Assembly: GCA_029865385.1 (NCBI GenBank)
Contig: JAOUGX010000002.1
Location: 1 to 64,000, forward strand
Direction: 5' to 3'
Source of the DNA: Gammaproteobacteria bacterium
Lineage (GTDB): Bacteria; Pseudomonadota; Gammaproteobacteria; Steroidobacterales; Woeseiaceae
Length of the DNA stretch: 64,000 nt
The position numbers and the translations under genes were made by a program. Within the stretch, counting starts at the first letter, position 1. Every line of letters begins with the position of its first letter. A model generated the notes under the pieces. It was not told the DNA's origin. It did no database searches and saw only the letters and a program-made list of their open reading frames with translations. Of this stretch, positions 6,790 to 16,353 are shown in pieces.

Positions 6790-8991
6790 ATGTTGCCACG
6801 GTCACTCCTGAAAAATTTCGACGTACGCCGCTTGCGGATACTCCTCAGCATATTCTTCGCTGCCCTGGCCATCCCCACCGCCGCACTGATCTGGCAGGCA
6901 TACAGCCAGCTCAAGTGGGAGGCGTTTTATCAATACAGAGGACTTGCCGAGGAGCTCGCAAACCGTATCGATGCCGAATTGATCGAGCAAATCAACGTAG
7001 CCGAAGCCTATGCTTTCGGTGATTATGCATTCCTGGTCGTCAGCGGCGATCCGGCAGCCAACTTCCTGCAACGTTCGCCATTGTCGGCATACCCTGTGGC
7101 AGCAGAGTTCCCGGGTGTCATAGGCTATTTTCAGGTCGACTCGGAGGGCGCATTCAGCACACCACTCCTGCCACCGCCGGGCGCAGCGGCAGACCAGTTC
7201 GGGATTACACCGGGCGAACTCCGCGAACGCGGTGCGCTTGCCGATCGTATCGGATCCATTCTCGCAGACAATCGCCTGGTTCGTGGACGCCCGGCGTCCG
7301 GCCGCCGCGATCCGGCAGCGATTGAAGAACGCGAGCCCACGCCTGCCGTTGTCGCCGGCGAGGACATGCCGCAGCCGATCGGCGGTTCTGCCGGACGAAA
7401 TGCCGATGAATCCGAGCTGCCCGAGGCGCGTGAATACGAGGAACTGGCTGTGCGGCAGCTGACCGGAGAAAAGGATGGCTACAGCCAGCAGGTATTCGAC
7501 CGGTTGAACAGTGCGGCCTCTGCGTCACCGGCTGCCGGCACATCCCGGTCCGACAGCTCTGCCGATGATGCCGACAGCCAGCAAAACAGCTATGCCAAGG
7601 TCGCCGACCTGAAACTGGACGCCACGCTGGAGAAGAAGACCGAGTTACAGGGGGGAAAATCGGCCGCGGACGATGTCGAGTCGCTGAAAGAAACTCGAAA
7701 AGCCAGTTCGCCCGGCCGGTCGCGACGCTCGGAGCAATCGGCACTGCCGGAAAGCATCCGTCCGTCCGAGCCCGGACTCGCCAGTGATGCTTCGGGATCT
7801 GTCGTCTCTGGTCCGGGCACATCCCGCATTACGAGCTTCGCCAGCGAAATCGATCCGTACGAGTTCAGTTTGCTGGACGGCGGGCACCTCGTGATGTTTC
7901 GCAAGGTCTGGCGAAACGACGAACGGCTGATACAGGGCTTGTTAATCGACACGACGGACTTCATCGACGATGCCATCGCCAAGGAATTCGGCGTCACATC
8001 GCTCGCCACGATGTCGGACCTGATAATCGGATACGAGGACGACGTCATTGAAGTCATTCGAGGCGGACGAGCCTCGCAATATCCGGTCAGTTCTGACGAA
8101 CTCCAGGGTACATTGCTCTATCGCAACCGCCTTTCTGCACCGCTGGACCGGCTGAGCCTGATTTTCTCGATCAATCGCCTGCCGCCAGGCCCGGGCGCCA
8201 CGGTCCTACTGTGGACTTCGGTCATAATTGGCATAGTGTTCATTGCAGGGTTCGCCGTTCTCTATCGACTCGCACTGGGACAACTCCAGTTAGCGCGCCA
8301 ACAGCAGGATTTCGTTTCGGCTGTCAGCCACGAACTCAAGACGCCACTGACCTCCATTCGCATGTACGGAGAAATGCTGAAAGCAGGCTGGGTAAGCGAG
8401 GAAAAGCGCAAGCAGTACTACGACTACATTCACGACGAGTCAGAGCGCCTGAGTCGGCTTATATCAAACGTATTGCAACTCGCGAAAATCACCCGTAACG
8501 AACCAAAGTACGAGTTGAAACCGAGAATCGTCGCGGAGCTGATGGACGAGATCCAGTCAAAGATCGGCGATCAGATCGAACGGTCCGGTTTTTCACTGAA
8601 TATCATCCGTGACCCTGAATGTGACAAGTCGACCGTGCGAATCGATGAAGATTGCTTCGCGCAGATCGTAATAAACCTGGTCGACAATGCCATCAAGTTT
8701 TCAAGGAATGCCGATAAGCGCGCGATTGATATCGGCTGTACATTGAGCTCCGCCGGCAAAATCACGTTTTCTGTGCGTGACTACGGACCTGGCATTGCCA
8801 AAGATCAGATGAAAAAGATATTTCAGCTTTTCTATCGCTCCGAATCGGAGCTCACGAGAGAGACCGTGGGCACTGGCATCGGACTTGCCATAGTCCATCA
8901 GCTGGCTATCGCAATGAAAGGCAAGGTTGATGTCGTCAACAGGGACCCGGGAGCTGAATTTCGAGTGGAATTTCCGAGCGTTCTACAGTAG
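6790..8991 (+). CDS. Sensor histidine kinase with a long disordered periplasmic region
   Basis: 733 residues; ATG preceded by GGGGAG. TM1 at about 17-37, a very long periplasmic part (38-470), TM2 at about 471-496, then HisKA with the H-box VSHELKTPLTSI (His about 514) and HATPase with N (INLVDNAIKFS), G1 (VRDYGPGIA) and G2 (GTGIGLAIVHQ) boxes. About residues 165-345 of the periplasmic part are rich in Ser, Ala, Glu and Asp and look disordered, joining two folded pieces (about 40-160 and 350-470). It should phosphorylate the regulator encoded directly upstream. The signal sensed is unknown. Confidence 0.92.
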   Translation: MLPRSLLKNFDVRRLRILLSIFFAALAIPTAALIWQAYSQLKWEAFYQYRGLAEELANRIDAELIEQINVAEAYAFGDYAFLVVSGDPAANFLQRSPLSAYPVAAEFPGVIGYFQVDSEGAFSTPLLPPPGAAADQFGITPGELRERGALADRIGSILADNRLVRGRPASGRRDPAAIEEREPTPAVVAGEDMPQPIGGSAGRNADESELPEAREYEELAVRQLTGEKDGYSQQVFDRLNSAASASPAAGTSRSDSSADDADSQQNSYAKVADLKLDATLEKKTELQGGKSAADDVESLKETRKASSPGRSRRSEQSALPESIRPSEPGLASDASGSVVSGPGTSRITSFASEIDPYEFSLLDGGHLVMFRKVWRNDERLIQGLLIDTTDFIDDAIAKEFGVTSLATMSDLIIGYEDDVIEVIRGGRASQYPVSSDELQGTLLYRNRLSAPLDRLSLIFSINRLPPGPGATVLLWTSVIIGIVFIAGFAVLYRLALGQLQLARQQQDFVSAVSHELKTPLTSIRMYGEMLKAGWVSEEKRKQYYDYIHDESERLSRLISNVLQLAKITRNEPKYELKPRIVAELMDEIQSKIGDQIERSGFSLNIIRDPECDKSTVRIDEDCFAQIVINLVDNAIKFSRNADKRAIDIGCTLSSAGKITFSVRDYGPGIAKDQMKKIFQLFYRSESELTRETVGTGIGLAIVHQLAIAMKGKVDVVNRDPGAEFRVEFPSVLQ

Positions 8992-9009
8992 CTGACGCGC
9001 GTTATCGCG

Positions 9010-9216
9010 CTAGCGACTTATCAGCGGTTGCGACAGATCGCCAAAACCCCACAACAACGTACCGGCAATCAGCAGTGATACTTCGAGTATGCCAAGAGGC
9101 AATCTCAACTCGTCGCTCAAGGCATCGGCCTGTTCCTCGAATCGCTTGTCGATTTTCTCAATTTCCGCGGCGACGTCCTCCGGCTCTGCTTTCCTCGCAC
9201 GAAGATTACGACGCAT
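9010..9216 (-). CDS. Small single-pass membrane protein
   Basis: 68 residues: a charged helical N-terminus (AEIEKIDKRFEEQADALSDE) then one hydrophobic segment (LPLGILEVSLLIAGTLLWGF). No family recognised. The ribosome-binding site is weak (GGCGGA some distance upstream), so the start is uncertain, but the amphipathic-then-membrane design and the clean stop next to the kinase gene support a real gene. Its 3' end is convergent with the histidine kinase gene, with a small GCGCG/CGCGC hairpin between them. Confidence 0.55.
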   Translation of the reverse strand: MRRNLRARKAEPEDVAAEIEKIDKRFEEQADALSDELRLPLGILEVSLLIAGTLLWGFGDLSQPLISR

Positions 9217-9326
9217 TCGAGCTTTGGCGATCCGCCGCCGACTATTACAACAACGGCAACGACCCAGAGTATTGCATGCTGGCGCCGCGTGCGGCTCTGG
9301 ATACTATTGTCCTGCATCGCTAATCC

Positions 9327-9355
9327 GCAAAAAGACGCGCGCTCATTCGCGCGCC
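9327..9355 (-). terminator. Terminator of the GGDEF gene (minus strand)
   Basis: GCGCGC at 9337-9342 pairs with GCGCGC at 9349-9354 around a six-base loop, and on the minus strand it is followed by GTCTTTTT. It lies about 60 bases past the GGDEF stop codon. Confidence 0.75.
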
Positions 9356-9417
9356 AATGCCATCGTTTATCATGCCGCCGGTTCTGCCGATAGGTTGAAA
9401 CAACCGAACGCAGGCAA

Positions 9418-10380
9418 TCAGGTGCCGGTTCTGCGTCTGTGCAGCTTGTCCTCGTACATGCTGGCATCGGCCTCAGCGAGCAGTTCACTCACGGATCTGT
9501 GGCGGGCCGGATCAAATTTGATCTTTCCCACGCTCCAGGCGAGTTCTCCCCTGATCTCACAGGATGTATCGCCTGCCAACTGCTGCAGTCTTTTGATCGC
9601 CGCATCACAGCTTGCATTGTTTGATGTCATCAACACAACAAACTCGTCGCCGCCGAAACGTGCTATTACGTCGGCCGAGCGAAAACTCTTTACGAGCAGG
9701 CCGGCAAAATAAACCAGCAACTCGTCGCCGGCCGCATGCCCGTGCGTGTCGTTTATTTCCTTGAATCCATCCAGATCAAAGAACAATAGTTCGGCGTCGA
9801 TGTTGCTGCGCCGGCACAGCGACAGCATGTGTTCCGCGACCATGTTGAATCCGCGTCGATTTGCAATACTGGTCAGATCGTCGACCGTCACCTTGGATGC
9901 CACTGTCAACTCGTCTTCGACCATCGCGGCAAGGTCGCGGAGCGTCTCCTCATCGTCGACAGAAAGATCCTTCGGCTTACTGTCTATGATGCACAGCGTT
10001 CCGATGCGGTGACCCTTGGGTCCGCGAATCGGGGCCCCGGCATAAAATCGAATGTGTGGCGCGCCGGTTACGAGCGGATTATCAGCAAAGCGCGCATCCG
10101 TGCGTGCGTCCGGAATGACAAACACCTCGCGATCCAGAATGGCATGGCCACAAAAGGAAATTTCGCGGGACGTTTCGCAAGCGTCTAGCCCCTGTTTCGA
10201 CTTGAACCACTGACGGCTCGCATCCACCAGACTGACGAGGCAGATCTCAACATCGAACATCCGCTTCGCCATACGCGTAATGCGATCGAAGCGTTCTTCA
10301 GATGGTGTATCGAGCACGCGCAATGAATGCAGGCTCTTCAGCCGCGCGGTCTCATTGAGCGGTACTGATGGTTTTAGCAT
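9418..10380 (-). CDS. GAF-GGDEF diguanylate cyclase
   Basis: 320 residues. An N-terminal GAF domain (about 20-155, with the pattern ETSREISFCGHAIL and YAGAPI typical of phytochrome-like GAF modules) precedes a GGDEF domain (about 160-318). The signature RFGGDEFV is intact, so it should make cyclic di-GMP from GTP. No RxxD inhibitory site is obvious five residues before GGDEF. The start ATG has AAGGAG upstream. It is cytoplasmic, with no membrane segment; the ligand of the GAF domain is unknown. It stands alone, with its own terminator. Confidence 0.93.
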   Translation of the reverse strand: MLKPSVPLNETARLKSLHSLRVLDTPSEERFDRITRMAKRMFDVEICLVSLVDASRQWFKSKQGLDACETSREISFCGHAILDREVFVIPDARTDARFADNPLVTGAPHIRFYAGAPIRGPKGHRIGTLCIIDSKPKDLSVDDEETLRDLAAMVEDELTVASKVTVDDLTSIANRRGFNMVAEHMLSLCRRSNIDAELLFFDLDGFKEINDTHGHAAGDELLVYFAGLLVKSFRSADVIARFGGDEFVVLMTSNNASCDAAIKRLQQLAGDTSCEIRGELAWSVGKIKFDPARHRSVSELLAEADASMYEDKLHRRRTGT

Positions 10381-10450
10381 GTTGAACTCCTTGGACTGCA
10401 GGGATTATCGGCCAGCCGTCGCAAAACTTGAAAGATCTCCGGGGGAGACG

Positions 10451-11125
10451 CTATTTCTTCATCAGCGAGTACGGTCCGCCTTTCTCTAGAGCCCGCTTGA
10501 ATGCCGGCAATGCCCGGATTGTCTGAAGGTAGCGTTGCAGGTTGGGATAGTTCGTCTTCAGGTCCGTGCGAACCTCCGCTGCTTCAACAGGGAAACTCAT
10601 CTGGATATCGGCTGCCGTCATCTCGTCGCCGCAAAACCACGGTGACTGCCCCAGGGTGGATTCCATGAACGCTAGGTTTCGCTTGACATTGGGATCCAGG
10701 TATCCGCTACGCACTTTGGCCGCAATCCCTTTTGCAACGGGTTTGACGATAAACGGCATCGGTGCCGTTTCTATGCGATTGATGATCAGCGATACGATCA
10801 TCAGTGGCATGAAGCTGCCTTCCGCGTAGTGCAGCCAGTAGGTATACGCAAGACGTTCGGGCGAACCGTCCGCGGGTATCAAGCGGCCGTCTCCGTATCT
10901 GCGGACAAGGTACTCGACGATCGCACCGGATTCCGCAACTGTTGTGGCGCCGTCGGTAACTACAGGTGACTTGCCTAACGGATGAACAGCCAGAAGTTCA
11001 GGAGGTGCAAGGGACGTTTTAGGATCCCGCTCGTAGTGCTTGATCTGGTAACTGACACCAAGCTCTTCGAGCAGCCACAATATGCGCTGCGAACGGGAGT
11101 TCTCGAGATGATGAATGGTTAACAT
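10451..11125 (-). CDS. Glutathione S-transferase family protein
   Basis: 224 residues. N-terminal thioredoxin-like domain with the start MLTIHHLENSRSQRILWLLE, the cis-Pro region HPLGKSPVV and the glutathione-binding VAESGAIVEYL; C-terminal all-helical domain with the conserved MTAADIQMSF stretch. The catalytic residue is likely Ser10 or Ser12. Such enzymes conjugate or reduce electrophiles with glutathione. AGGAT lies before the ATG. No neighbour points to a specific substrate. Confidence 0.92.
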   Translation of the reverse strand: MLTIHHLENSRSQRILWLLEELGVSYQIKHYERDPKTSLAPPELLAVHPLGKSPVVTDGATTVAESGAIVEYLVRRYGDGRLIPADGSPERLAYTYWLHYAEGSFMPLMIVSLIINRIETAPMPFIVKPVAKGIAAKVRSGYLDPNVKRNLAFMESTLGQSPWFCGDEMTAADIQMSFPVEAAEVRTDLKTNYPNLQRYLQTIRALPAFKRALEKGGPYSLMKK

Positions 11126-11184
11126 CGGTATCCTGCCCTCTATCGACTGTCAGGGCAGGATTGTAACCCGATTACGCAAGCAAC

Positions 11185-12027
11185 CTAGGCGGCGTTACGT
11201 TGCCGCTTTTGCTCCCGGACAATGACAAGCACGTCGGCGTCGATATCCATCAGGATCTTCTCCGCGGTATTGCCTACGGTAATACCCGATAGTCCGCGCC
11301 GTCCGACGCTGCCAACAACAACGAGATCCGCACCAATCCTGTTCGCCATGTCCGGGATGACCTCGGCCGCACTGCCCTGACGAACATGAGCCTGCGACCG
11401 CGTAATTCCAAGAACTTTGGCGACATCGGTCGGATGTACGAACTTATCCGACTCCGGGTATGCGCTGATCGAGTGCAATTCAATTTTGCCGTCCTCGCCA
11501 CGAATCCGTTTTCCAAGATCCATGATCGCCTCATTCAAAGCTGTGTGGCTGGCATCCGTCGCATTGAAATCGACGGCAACCAGGACCTTTTTCAGTTCGT
11601 CCCGGGGATCGTGCCTGACCAACAGCAATGCACTGTCCGGCAATGAGCGAATCAGTTGTCGATCGGAATTCGTCAGTGAGTCCGGCCTCCCGCTGGCCTG
11701 CTTGACGACCAGATCGAATTGCCCGTGTTCTGCGACTTCGCTGACAGCCCGACGCCAGTCCGCATTCCATTCGACGATCGCATCAATGGCGACACCCTCG
11801 TCGACAAATCCCGTCAGGATCTGCTCGAGCCACATTTTGTGGCGTGTCACCTCTACAGTTCGAAGCCGTTCGGCATCATCGCACTTCGCATCCGAGTGCA
11901 CACTCAGGTAGGCAACCATTTTGCTGCCTTCCCGGTTCCTGGCAATCGAAAGCGCTTTTTTTAGTGCCCATTGATCGACGCGGGTCGGATCGATTACCGC
12001 CATTATGCGGAATTTTTGCGTGTTCAT
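11185..12027 (-). CDS. Universal stress protein with two tandem Usp domains
   Basis: 280 residues from the ATG at 12027 (MNTQKFRIMAVIDPTRVDQ); a longer frame to 12081 adds a non-family N-terminus. Two Usp folds in tandem (about 5-145 and 150-275). The second ends with the nucleotide-binding motif GSVGRRGLSGITVGNTAEKIL (G-2x-G-9x-G-S/T type), while the first lacks a complete motif. Tandem Usp proteins of the UspE type help survival under stress. The gene is divergent from the serine hydrolase gene. Confidence 0.9.
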   Translation of the reverse strand: MNTQKFRIMAVIDPTRVDQWALKKALSIARNREGSKMVAYLSVHSDAKCDDAERLRTVEVTRHKMWLEQILTGFVDEGVAIDAIVEWNADWRRAVSEVAEHGQFDLVVKQASGRPDSLTNSDRQLIRSLPDSALLLVRHDPRDELKKVLVAVDFNATDASHTALNEAIMDLGKRIRGEDGKIELHSISAYPESDKFVHPTDVAKVLGITRSQAHVRQGSAAEVIPDMANRIGADLVVVGSVGRRGLSGITVGNTAEKILMDIDADVLVIVREQKRQRNAA

Positions 12028-12238
12028 AATACAAGTCCAATTGAAGTGTTTTGATATAACCAGATAATTGTATGGCCGCACTAATCCGGTCCATATCGGT
12101 ATCAGTACCTAGGAAAAACTGGGGAAGATCGTCTGTATCCTTTATTATCTGTTGCAATATTTCATTCTTTGTAGCCTTGTGCGTGCCGCGGCTCGGGCAT
12201 AGCGCACGATGTTGAAATTCAATGCTGGAGCGCTGCCT

Positions 12239-13669
12239 GTGATCAGATTTGTGTTCAAGATATTATCCTTTTCTCTTGTCGCCGCATCCTCCGCCGCTGC
12301 GCAACAATCCGCTGGCTACGATTACTTCGCGACCAATCGCACCATGATTCGCAACGGGGTGCAGGCCGTACTGATGTGCAATGGCCTGTTCACATCAAAT
12401 CGCACTTTGGAACAGGTATTCGACCAGGAACTGAAATACCTGCCGAATCCGGTCGGCACGGCGAGCAATGGCAACTACGTCGTTGACTACGCATTGATGG
12501 CAGTCGCGATCGGCGGTGACGAATCCGGTCCCGTGATTCGTGCAGCGTTTCGCCAGGGTATCGGTTGCGTCGTGATGGCTCCGGACCAGACTTTCGACGA
12601 TATCGACTCCCTGCCGGAATTGCGTCTAGCCGACGTCGAAGGAGATGCCGACCGTATTCCCTGGCCGAATGGTGATTTGCTTGATGACAAACCGCTGCCA
12701 GAGACGATCGATTCGATTGCTTTGCAAGCCGCGTCCGACTGGGCCTTTGATCGCGAATCGCCGGAGCAGCTCACATTGAGCCTGATCGTCGTCCACAAGG
12801 GTGGCATTGTCCACGAGCGTTATGCCGAAGGCGTCGACAAGCACACGAGAACTCGAACCTGGTCGACGGCAAAAAGTATCGCAGCGACGTTGATCGGCAT
12901 GCTGGTGGACGACGGCCGCATGAAACTGGACGAAACGTTGGGATTCAGTTGGCTCCCGACGTTGCGATCACCAGAATCGGATCCGCGCAACGAAATTACA
13001 TTGCGCCATGTGCTGAATATGTCCAGTGGTCTCGAACCGGTCGACAGCTTTGGCATGGAATACGCCACCGGTTCCGGCCTTGCCTACTGGGCGGGCATGA
13101 GTTCCGTCGATGGTGCACTCAGTCGCGGCCTCGTACGCAAGCCTGGCACTGTCTACGAGTACGAAAATTACGATACCTTGCTCGCTATTCTCGCGATGAA
13201 GCGCGCGCTGGCCGACGACAAGACTTATAAAGAATTTCCCCGTACGGCGTTGCTGGACCGTATCGGCATGCGCAACACCCTGATAAGTGCCGATCGCTTC
13301 CACGACTTCATTCTCAGCAGCCAGGTCTATACGAACGCGAGAGACCTGGCGCGATTCGGATTGCTCTACCTGAACAACGGCATATGGGATGGCGAGCGAA
13401 TCCTGTCCGAAGAGTGGATCCGCTTTGTCACGACACCGGCTCCGTCTACCGCAGACATCGGTAATTTCTACGGTGCACAGTGGTGGCTCGTCCCGGACGA
13501 CCGCAAGGACGTGCCGAAAACCGCTTACCGCACGTCGGGAAATCGCGGCCAGTACGTCATCGTGATTCCATCACACGAGCTTGTCATCGTGCGTCGCGGC
13601 CTGGATTACGGACGGCAGGGATTCGATGCCTGGGATCTGGCCCGCGAAGTACTCAAAGCCATCAACTAG
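12239..13669 (+). CDS. Exported serine hydrolase, class C beta-lactamase family
   Basis: 476 residues from a GTG at 12239, which has GGAG eight bases upstream and gives a clean signal peptide (VIRFVFKILSFSLVAASSAAAQQ region). An ATG at 12209 is possible but has no ribosome-binding site. The fold is the penicillin-binding/EstB type: S-x-x-K in WSTAKSIAATL, Y-x-N in YEYENYDTL, and the third motif in SGNRGQYV. Family members include esterases, D-amino-acid peptidases and 6-aminohexanoate-dimer hydrolases. An extra N-terminal segment of about 130 residues precedes the catalytic domain. The substrate is unknown. Confidence 0.88.
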   Translation: MIRFVFKILSFSLVAASSAAAQQSAGYDYFATNRTMIRNGVQAVLMCNGLFTSNRTLEQVFDQELKYLPNPVGTASNGNYVVDYALMAVAIGGDESGPVIRAAFRQGIGCVVMAPDQTFDDIDSLPELRLADVEGDADRIPWPNGDLLDDKPLPETIDSIALQAASDWAFDRESPEQLTLSLIVVHKGGIVHERYAEGVDKHTRTRTWSTAKSIAATLIGMLVDDGRMKLDETLGFSWLPTLRSPESDPRNEITLRHVLNMSSGLEPVDSFGMEYATGSGLAYWAGMSSVDGALSRGLVRKPGTVYEYENYDTLLAILAMKRALADDKTYKEFPRTALLDRIGMRNTLISADRFHDFILSSQVYTNARDLARFGLLYLNNGIWDGERILSEEWIRFVTTPAPSTADIGNFYGAQWWLVPDDRKDVPKTAYRTSGNRGQYVIVIPSHELVIVRRGLDYGRQGFDAWDLAREVLKAIN

Positions 13670-13821
13670 AACCCCGGCAGCTCAAATGCGACCTTACGAT
13701 ACGACGTCAAATCCCGCGTTGCCATGCGGATTTCTACGCATTGGAAGCCGAACGAGTCCGACTGATAATTTCTGTTGCCGGGAACCGACCCGGTGATCGA
13801 GAAAGGAAGGAGGTGAACGCA

Positions 13822-14331
13822 ATGACCAAGATACGTGACATCAGTCCGAAAAAAGAGGCTGTATCGAGCGTTGGTCGGGCAATGAGGCCGTTCACCCACA
13901 GCATGGAGGAGTTCTTCGAGAACTTCCTGCCACGCCGCTGGATGAATGACTCATTCGAGGCCGATGCCTGGAGACGTCCGTTCCGCCGAGATTGGGAGGG
14001 CGCATTCGAGGCCTTTCCACGAGTCGACATGGTAGACAAGGGCGACGTCCTGGTAGTCCGGGCCGAAATGCCGGGTGTGGACAAGGATAACCTTGAAATC
14101 CTGATATCCGGTGATCGGCTGACGATTGAGGCAAGTCGGAAGTTTCAGGAAGAGGAAAAGGAAGAAACGTACTTCCGCAACGAGATGGCATACGGGCGAA
14201 TCTATCGCACAATGCATCTGCCGGTTGCGATCAAGGGTAACGAGGCGAAAGCCGAGTTGAAGGACGGCATCCTCGAGATCCTGTTGCCGAAGGTGGAGGC
14301 GGTAACGCCATTCACCGTCAAGGTCGCGTAG
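13822..14331 (+). CDS. Small heat-shock protein, Hsp20/alpha-crystallin family
   Basis: 169 residues from the ATG at 13822, which has a near-perfect ribosome-binding site (AAGGAGGTG seven bases upstream); the reading frame extends further upstream but into DNA without protein features. The alpha-crystallin domain covers about 63-165, with the conserved pieces PRVDMVDKGDVLVVRAEMPG, DGILEILLPK and a final hydrophobic strand. It acts as an ATP-independent holdase under heat or protein stress. A strong terminator follows. Confidence 0.94.
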   Translation: MTKIRDISPKKEAVSSVGRAMRPFTHSMEEFFENFLPRRWMNDSFEADAWRRPFRRDWEGAFEAFPRVDMVDKGDVLVVRAEMPGVDKDNLEILISGDRLTIEASRKFQEEEKEETYFRNEMAYGRIYRTMHLPVAIKGNEAKAELKDGILEILLPKVEAVTPFTVKVA

Positions 14332-14357
14332 AAGACCGCTGATCGTCAAAAAGTTCA

Positions 14358-14382
14358 GGGGCGGCGTCAGCCGCCCCTTTTC
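14358..14382 (+). terminator. Terminator after the Hsp20 gene
   Basis: GGGGCGGC (14358-14365) pairs perfectly with GCCGCCCC (14370-14377) around GTCA, followed by TTTTC. Confidence 0.88.
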
Positions 14383-14444
14383 GTTTGGTCTTTCTGGCGT
14401 CTGGCCAAGTGGCCGTCCGGACGCTACAGTGCACGCCAGCCAAC

Positions 14445-16301
14445 ATGAAACCCGCCACGACAGAAACCCCAGCCACTCCTGACGAGAACGATGAATCCGT
14501 TGCCCCGGTTGATCGCGCAAGCGACGCCCGCGGCGATCTCAGCGTCGTCCGCGACATGCTGCCCTACCTGCGACCCTATATCGGTCGTATATCGCTCGCA
14601 TTGCTGCTCATCGTGGCCGCGAAACTCGCCAACCTGTTGGTACCGTTCGCATTGAAAGGCATCGTCGATCAGCTCAACGTCGAACCAAGCCTTCTGATGC
14701 TCCCGGTCGCGTTGCTGCTCGCCTACGGTGCGGCGCGAATTGGCGTGACCCTGTTCACGGAGCTCAGGCAGGTCGTGTTTGCACGCGTGATGGCGCGTGC
14801 ATCGAGAGAAATCACGCTGCGGGTCTTCCGGCATTTGCATGCCCTTAGCCACAAGTTTCATCTTGCGCGTCGAACCGGCGGCGTAGCTCGCGATGTGGAA
14901 CGCGGCGGCAGTGCGGTCGCCGACCTGCTGGACTGGACTCTGTACACGATTTTTCCGACGGCACTGGAAATAGTCCTGGTGACTGCTGTGCTGGTCTGGG
15001 CTTATGACTGGGGATTTGCAGCAATCACGCTGGCAACGCTGGCCGCCTACACGATCTGGACGTTCTCGATTACCGAATGGCGAACGCGCTTCTACCGTGC
15101 AGCTGTCGAGGCAGATACCCGTGCGAACGAACGAGCGGTGGATTCTCTGCTGAACTACGAAACCGTCAAGTACTTCAATAACGAAGCACACGAAGCCACG
15201 CGTTACGACCAGAATTTGCGCAATCTCGAGAACGCACGGGTTAAATCGCAAACATCGCTTGCCGTTCTGAACCTCGGCCAAACGGTTTTTATTGCTATCG
15301 GCGTTACTGCAATGATGTGGCGCGCCGCAGCCGGCGTAACCGCTGGCGAACTCACTATTGGCGACCTGGTGCTGGTAAATGCCTATCTGCTGCAGTTGTC
15401 GGCGCCATTGTTCCTGCTTGGCATGGTGTATCGCGAAGTAAAACAGGCATTGACCAACATGGAGCGCCTGTTCGGCCTGCTTGACCAGCGCCAGGACGTT
15501 CAGGACCGTCCGGACGCGCAGACGCTTTCTGTTTTGCGCCCGACCGTGAGTTTTGAGGATGTACACTTCAGTTACGACGAGCGCCGATCCATCTTGCATG
15601 GCGTTTCATTCGACATTGCGGCCGGCGGCACCGTGGCGGTTGTCGGTCATTCGGGTTCCGGGAAATCGACACTGACGCGGCTGCTGTATCGATTCTACGA
15701 TCTGGATTCGGGTTGCATCCGGATTGACGGCCGGGATATCCGCGATTTCTCGCAGGAGTCCTTGCGAGCAGCCATCGCGATCGTTCCTCAGGATACCGTG
15801 CTGTTCAACGACACGATTTTCTACAACATCCAGTATGGCCGTACTGACGCTACCCGGCAGGACGTGGAAGAAGCTGCTCGCGCCGCTCACATACATGACT
15901 TCATCATGAACCTGCCCGATGGCTACGAATCGGAAGTCGGTGAACGCGGACTGAAGCTTTCAGGCGGAGAGAAACAGCGCGTCGCCATCGCCCGGGCTTT
16001 GCTGAAAAACCCGGCCGTCCTGATTTTCGATGAAGCGACGTCGGCGCTCGATTCACAGTCCGAAAAATCAATCCAGGCGGAACTCGATCGCATCCAGGTC
16101 GGCCGAACGACGCTGATCATTGCTCATCGCCTGTCGACCGTGATGAATGCCGACCAGATCCTCGTCATGGATGGCGGCCGCATCGTCGAGCGTGGCCGGC
16201 ATGCCGAGTTACTCGCGGCAAACGGCTATTACTCGAAGATGTGGCGATTGCAGCAGGAAGAGCGAAGGGTTGAATCCAGCCCGCTTGTCGAACTCGCATA
16301 G
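14445..16301 (+). CDS. Atm1/HMT1-type ABC exporter (permease-ATPase half transporter)
   Basis: 618 residues from the ATG at 14445; an upstream ATG at 14385 lies in the tail of the Hsp20 terminator and is unlikely. Six membrane helices (about 50-330), with the Atm1-family stretch LNYETVKYFNNEAHEATRYD, then the ATPase with Walker A GHSGSGKST, signature LSGGEKQRVAIARALLKNP and Walker B LIFDEATSALD. The Atm1/HMT1 group exports glutathione-bound sulfur or metal compounds for cytosolic Fe-S assembly or metal tolerance. It probably works as a homodimer in the inner membrane. Confidence 0.93.
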   Translation: MKPATTETPATPDENDESVAPVDRASDARGDLSVVRDMLPYLRPYIGRISLALLLIVAAKLANLLVPFALKGIVDQLNVEPSLLMLPVALLLAYGAARIGVTLFTELRQVVFARVMARASREITLRVFRHLHALSHKFHLARRTGGVARDVERGGSAVADLLDWTLYTIFPTALEIVLVTAVLVWAYDWGFAAITLATLAAYTIWTFSITEWRTRFYRAAVEADTRANERAVDSLLNYETVKYFNNEAHEATRYDQNLRNLENARVKSQTSLAVLNLGQTVFIAIGVTAMMWRAAAGVTAGELTIGDLVLVNAYLLQLSAPLFLLGMVYREVKQALTNMERLFGLLDQRQDVQDRPDAQTLSVLRPTVSFEDVHFSYDERRSILHGVSFDIAAGGTVAVVGHSGSGKSTLTRLLYRFYDLDSGCIRIDGRDIRDFSQESLRAAIAIVPQDTVLFNDTIFYNIQYGRTDATRQDVEEAARAAHIHDFIMNLPDGYESEVGERGLKLSGGEKQRVAIARALLKNPAVLIFDEATSALDSQSEKSIQAELDRIQVGRTTLIIAHRLSTVMNADQILVMDGGRIVERGRHAELLAANGYYSKMWRLQQEERRVESSPLVELA

Positions 16302-16353
16302 AATCGCGATGCGGGTATCGTTGTCATTGCTTGGTGGAAGTGCCAATGCATTG

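Noticed and set aside
14424-15599. Minus-strand 391-codon open frame inside the ABC exporter gene
   Set aside because: Antisense shadow of a gene with all ABC motifs; composition rich in Arg, Gln and Cys with no fold signature.
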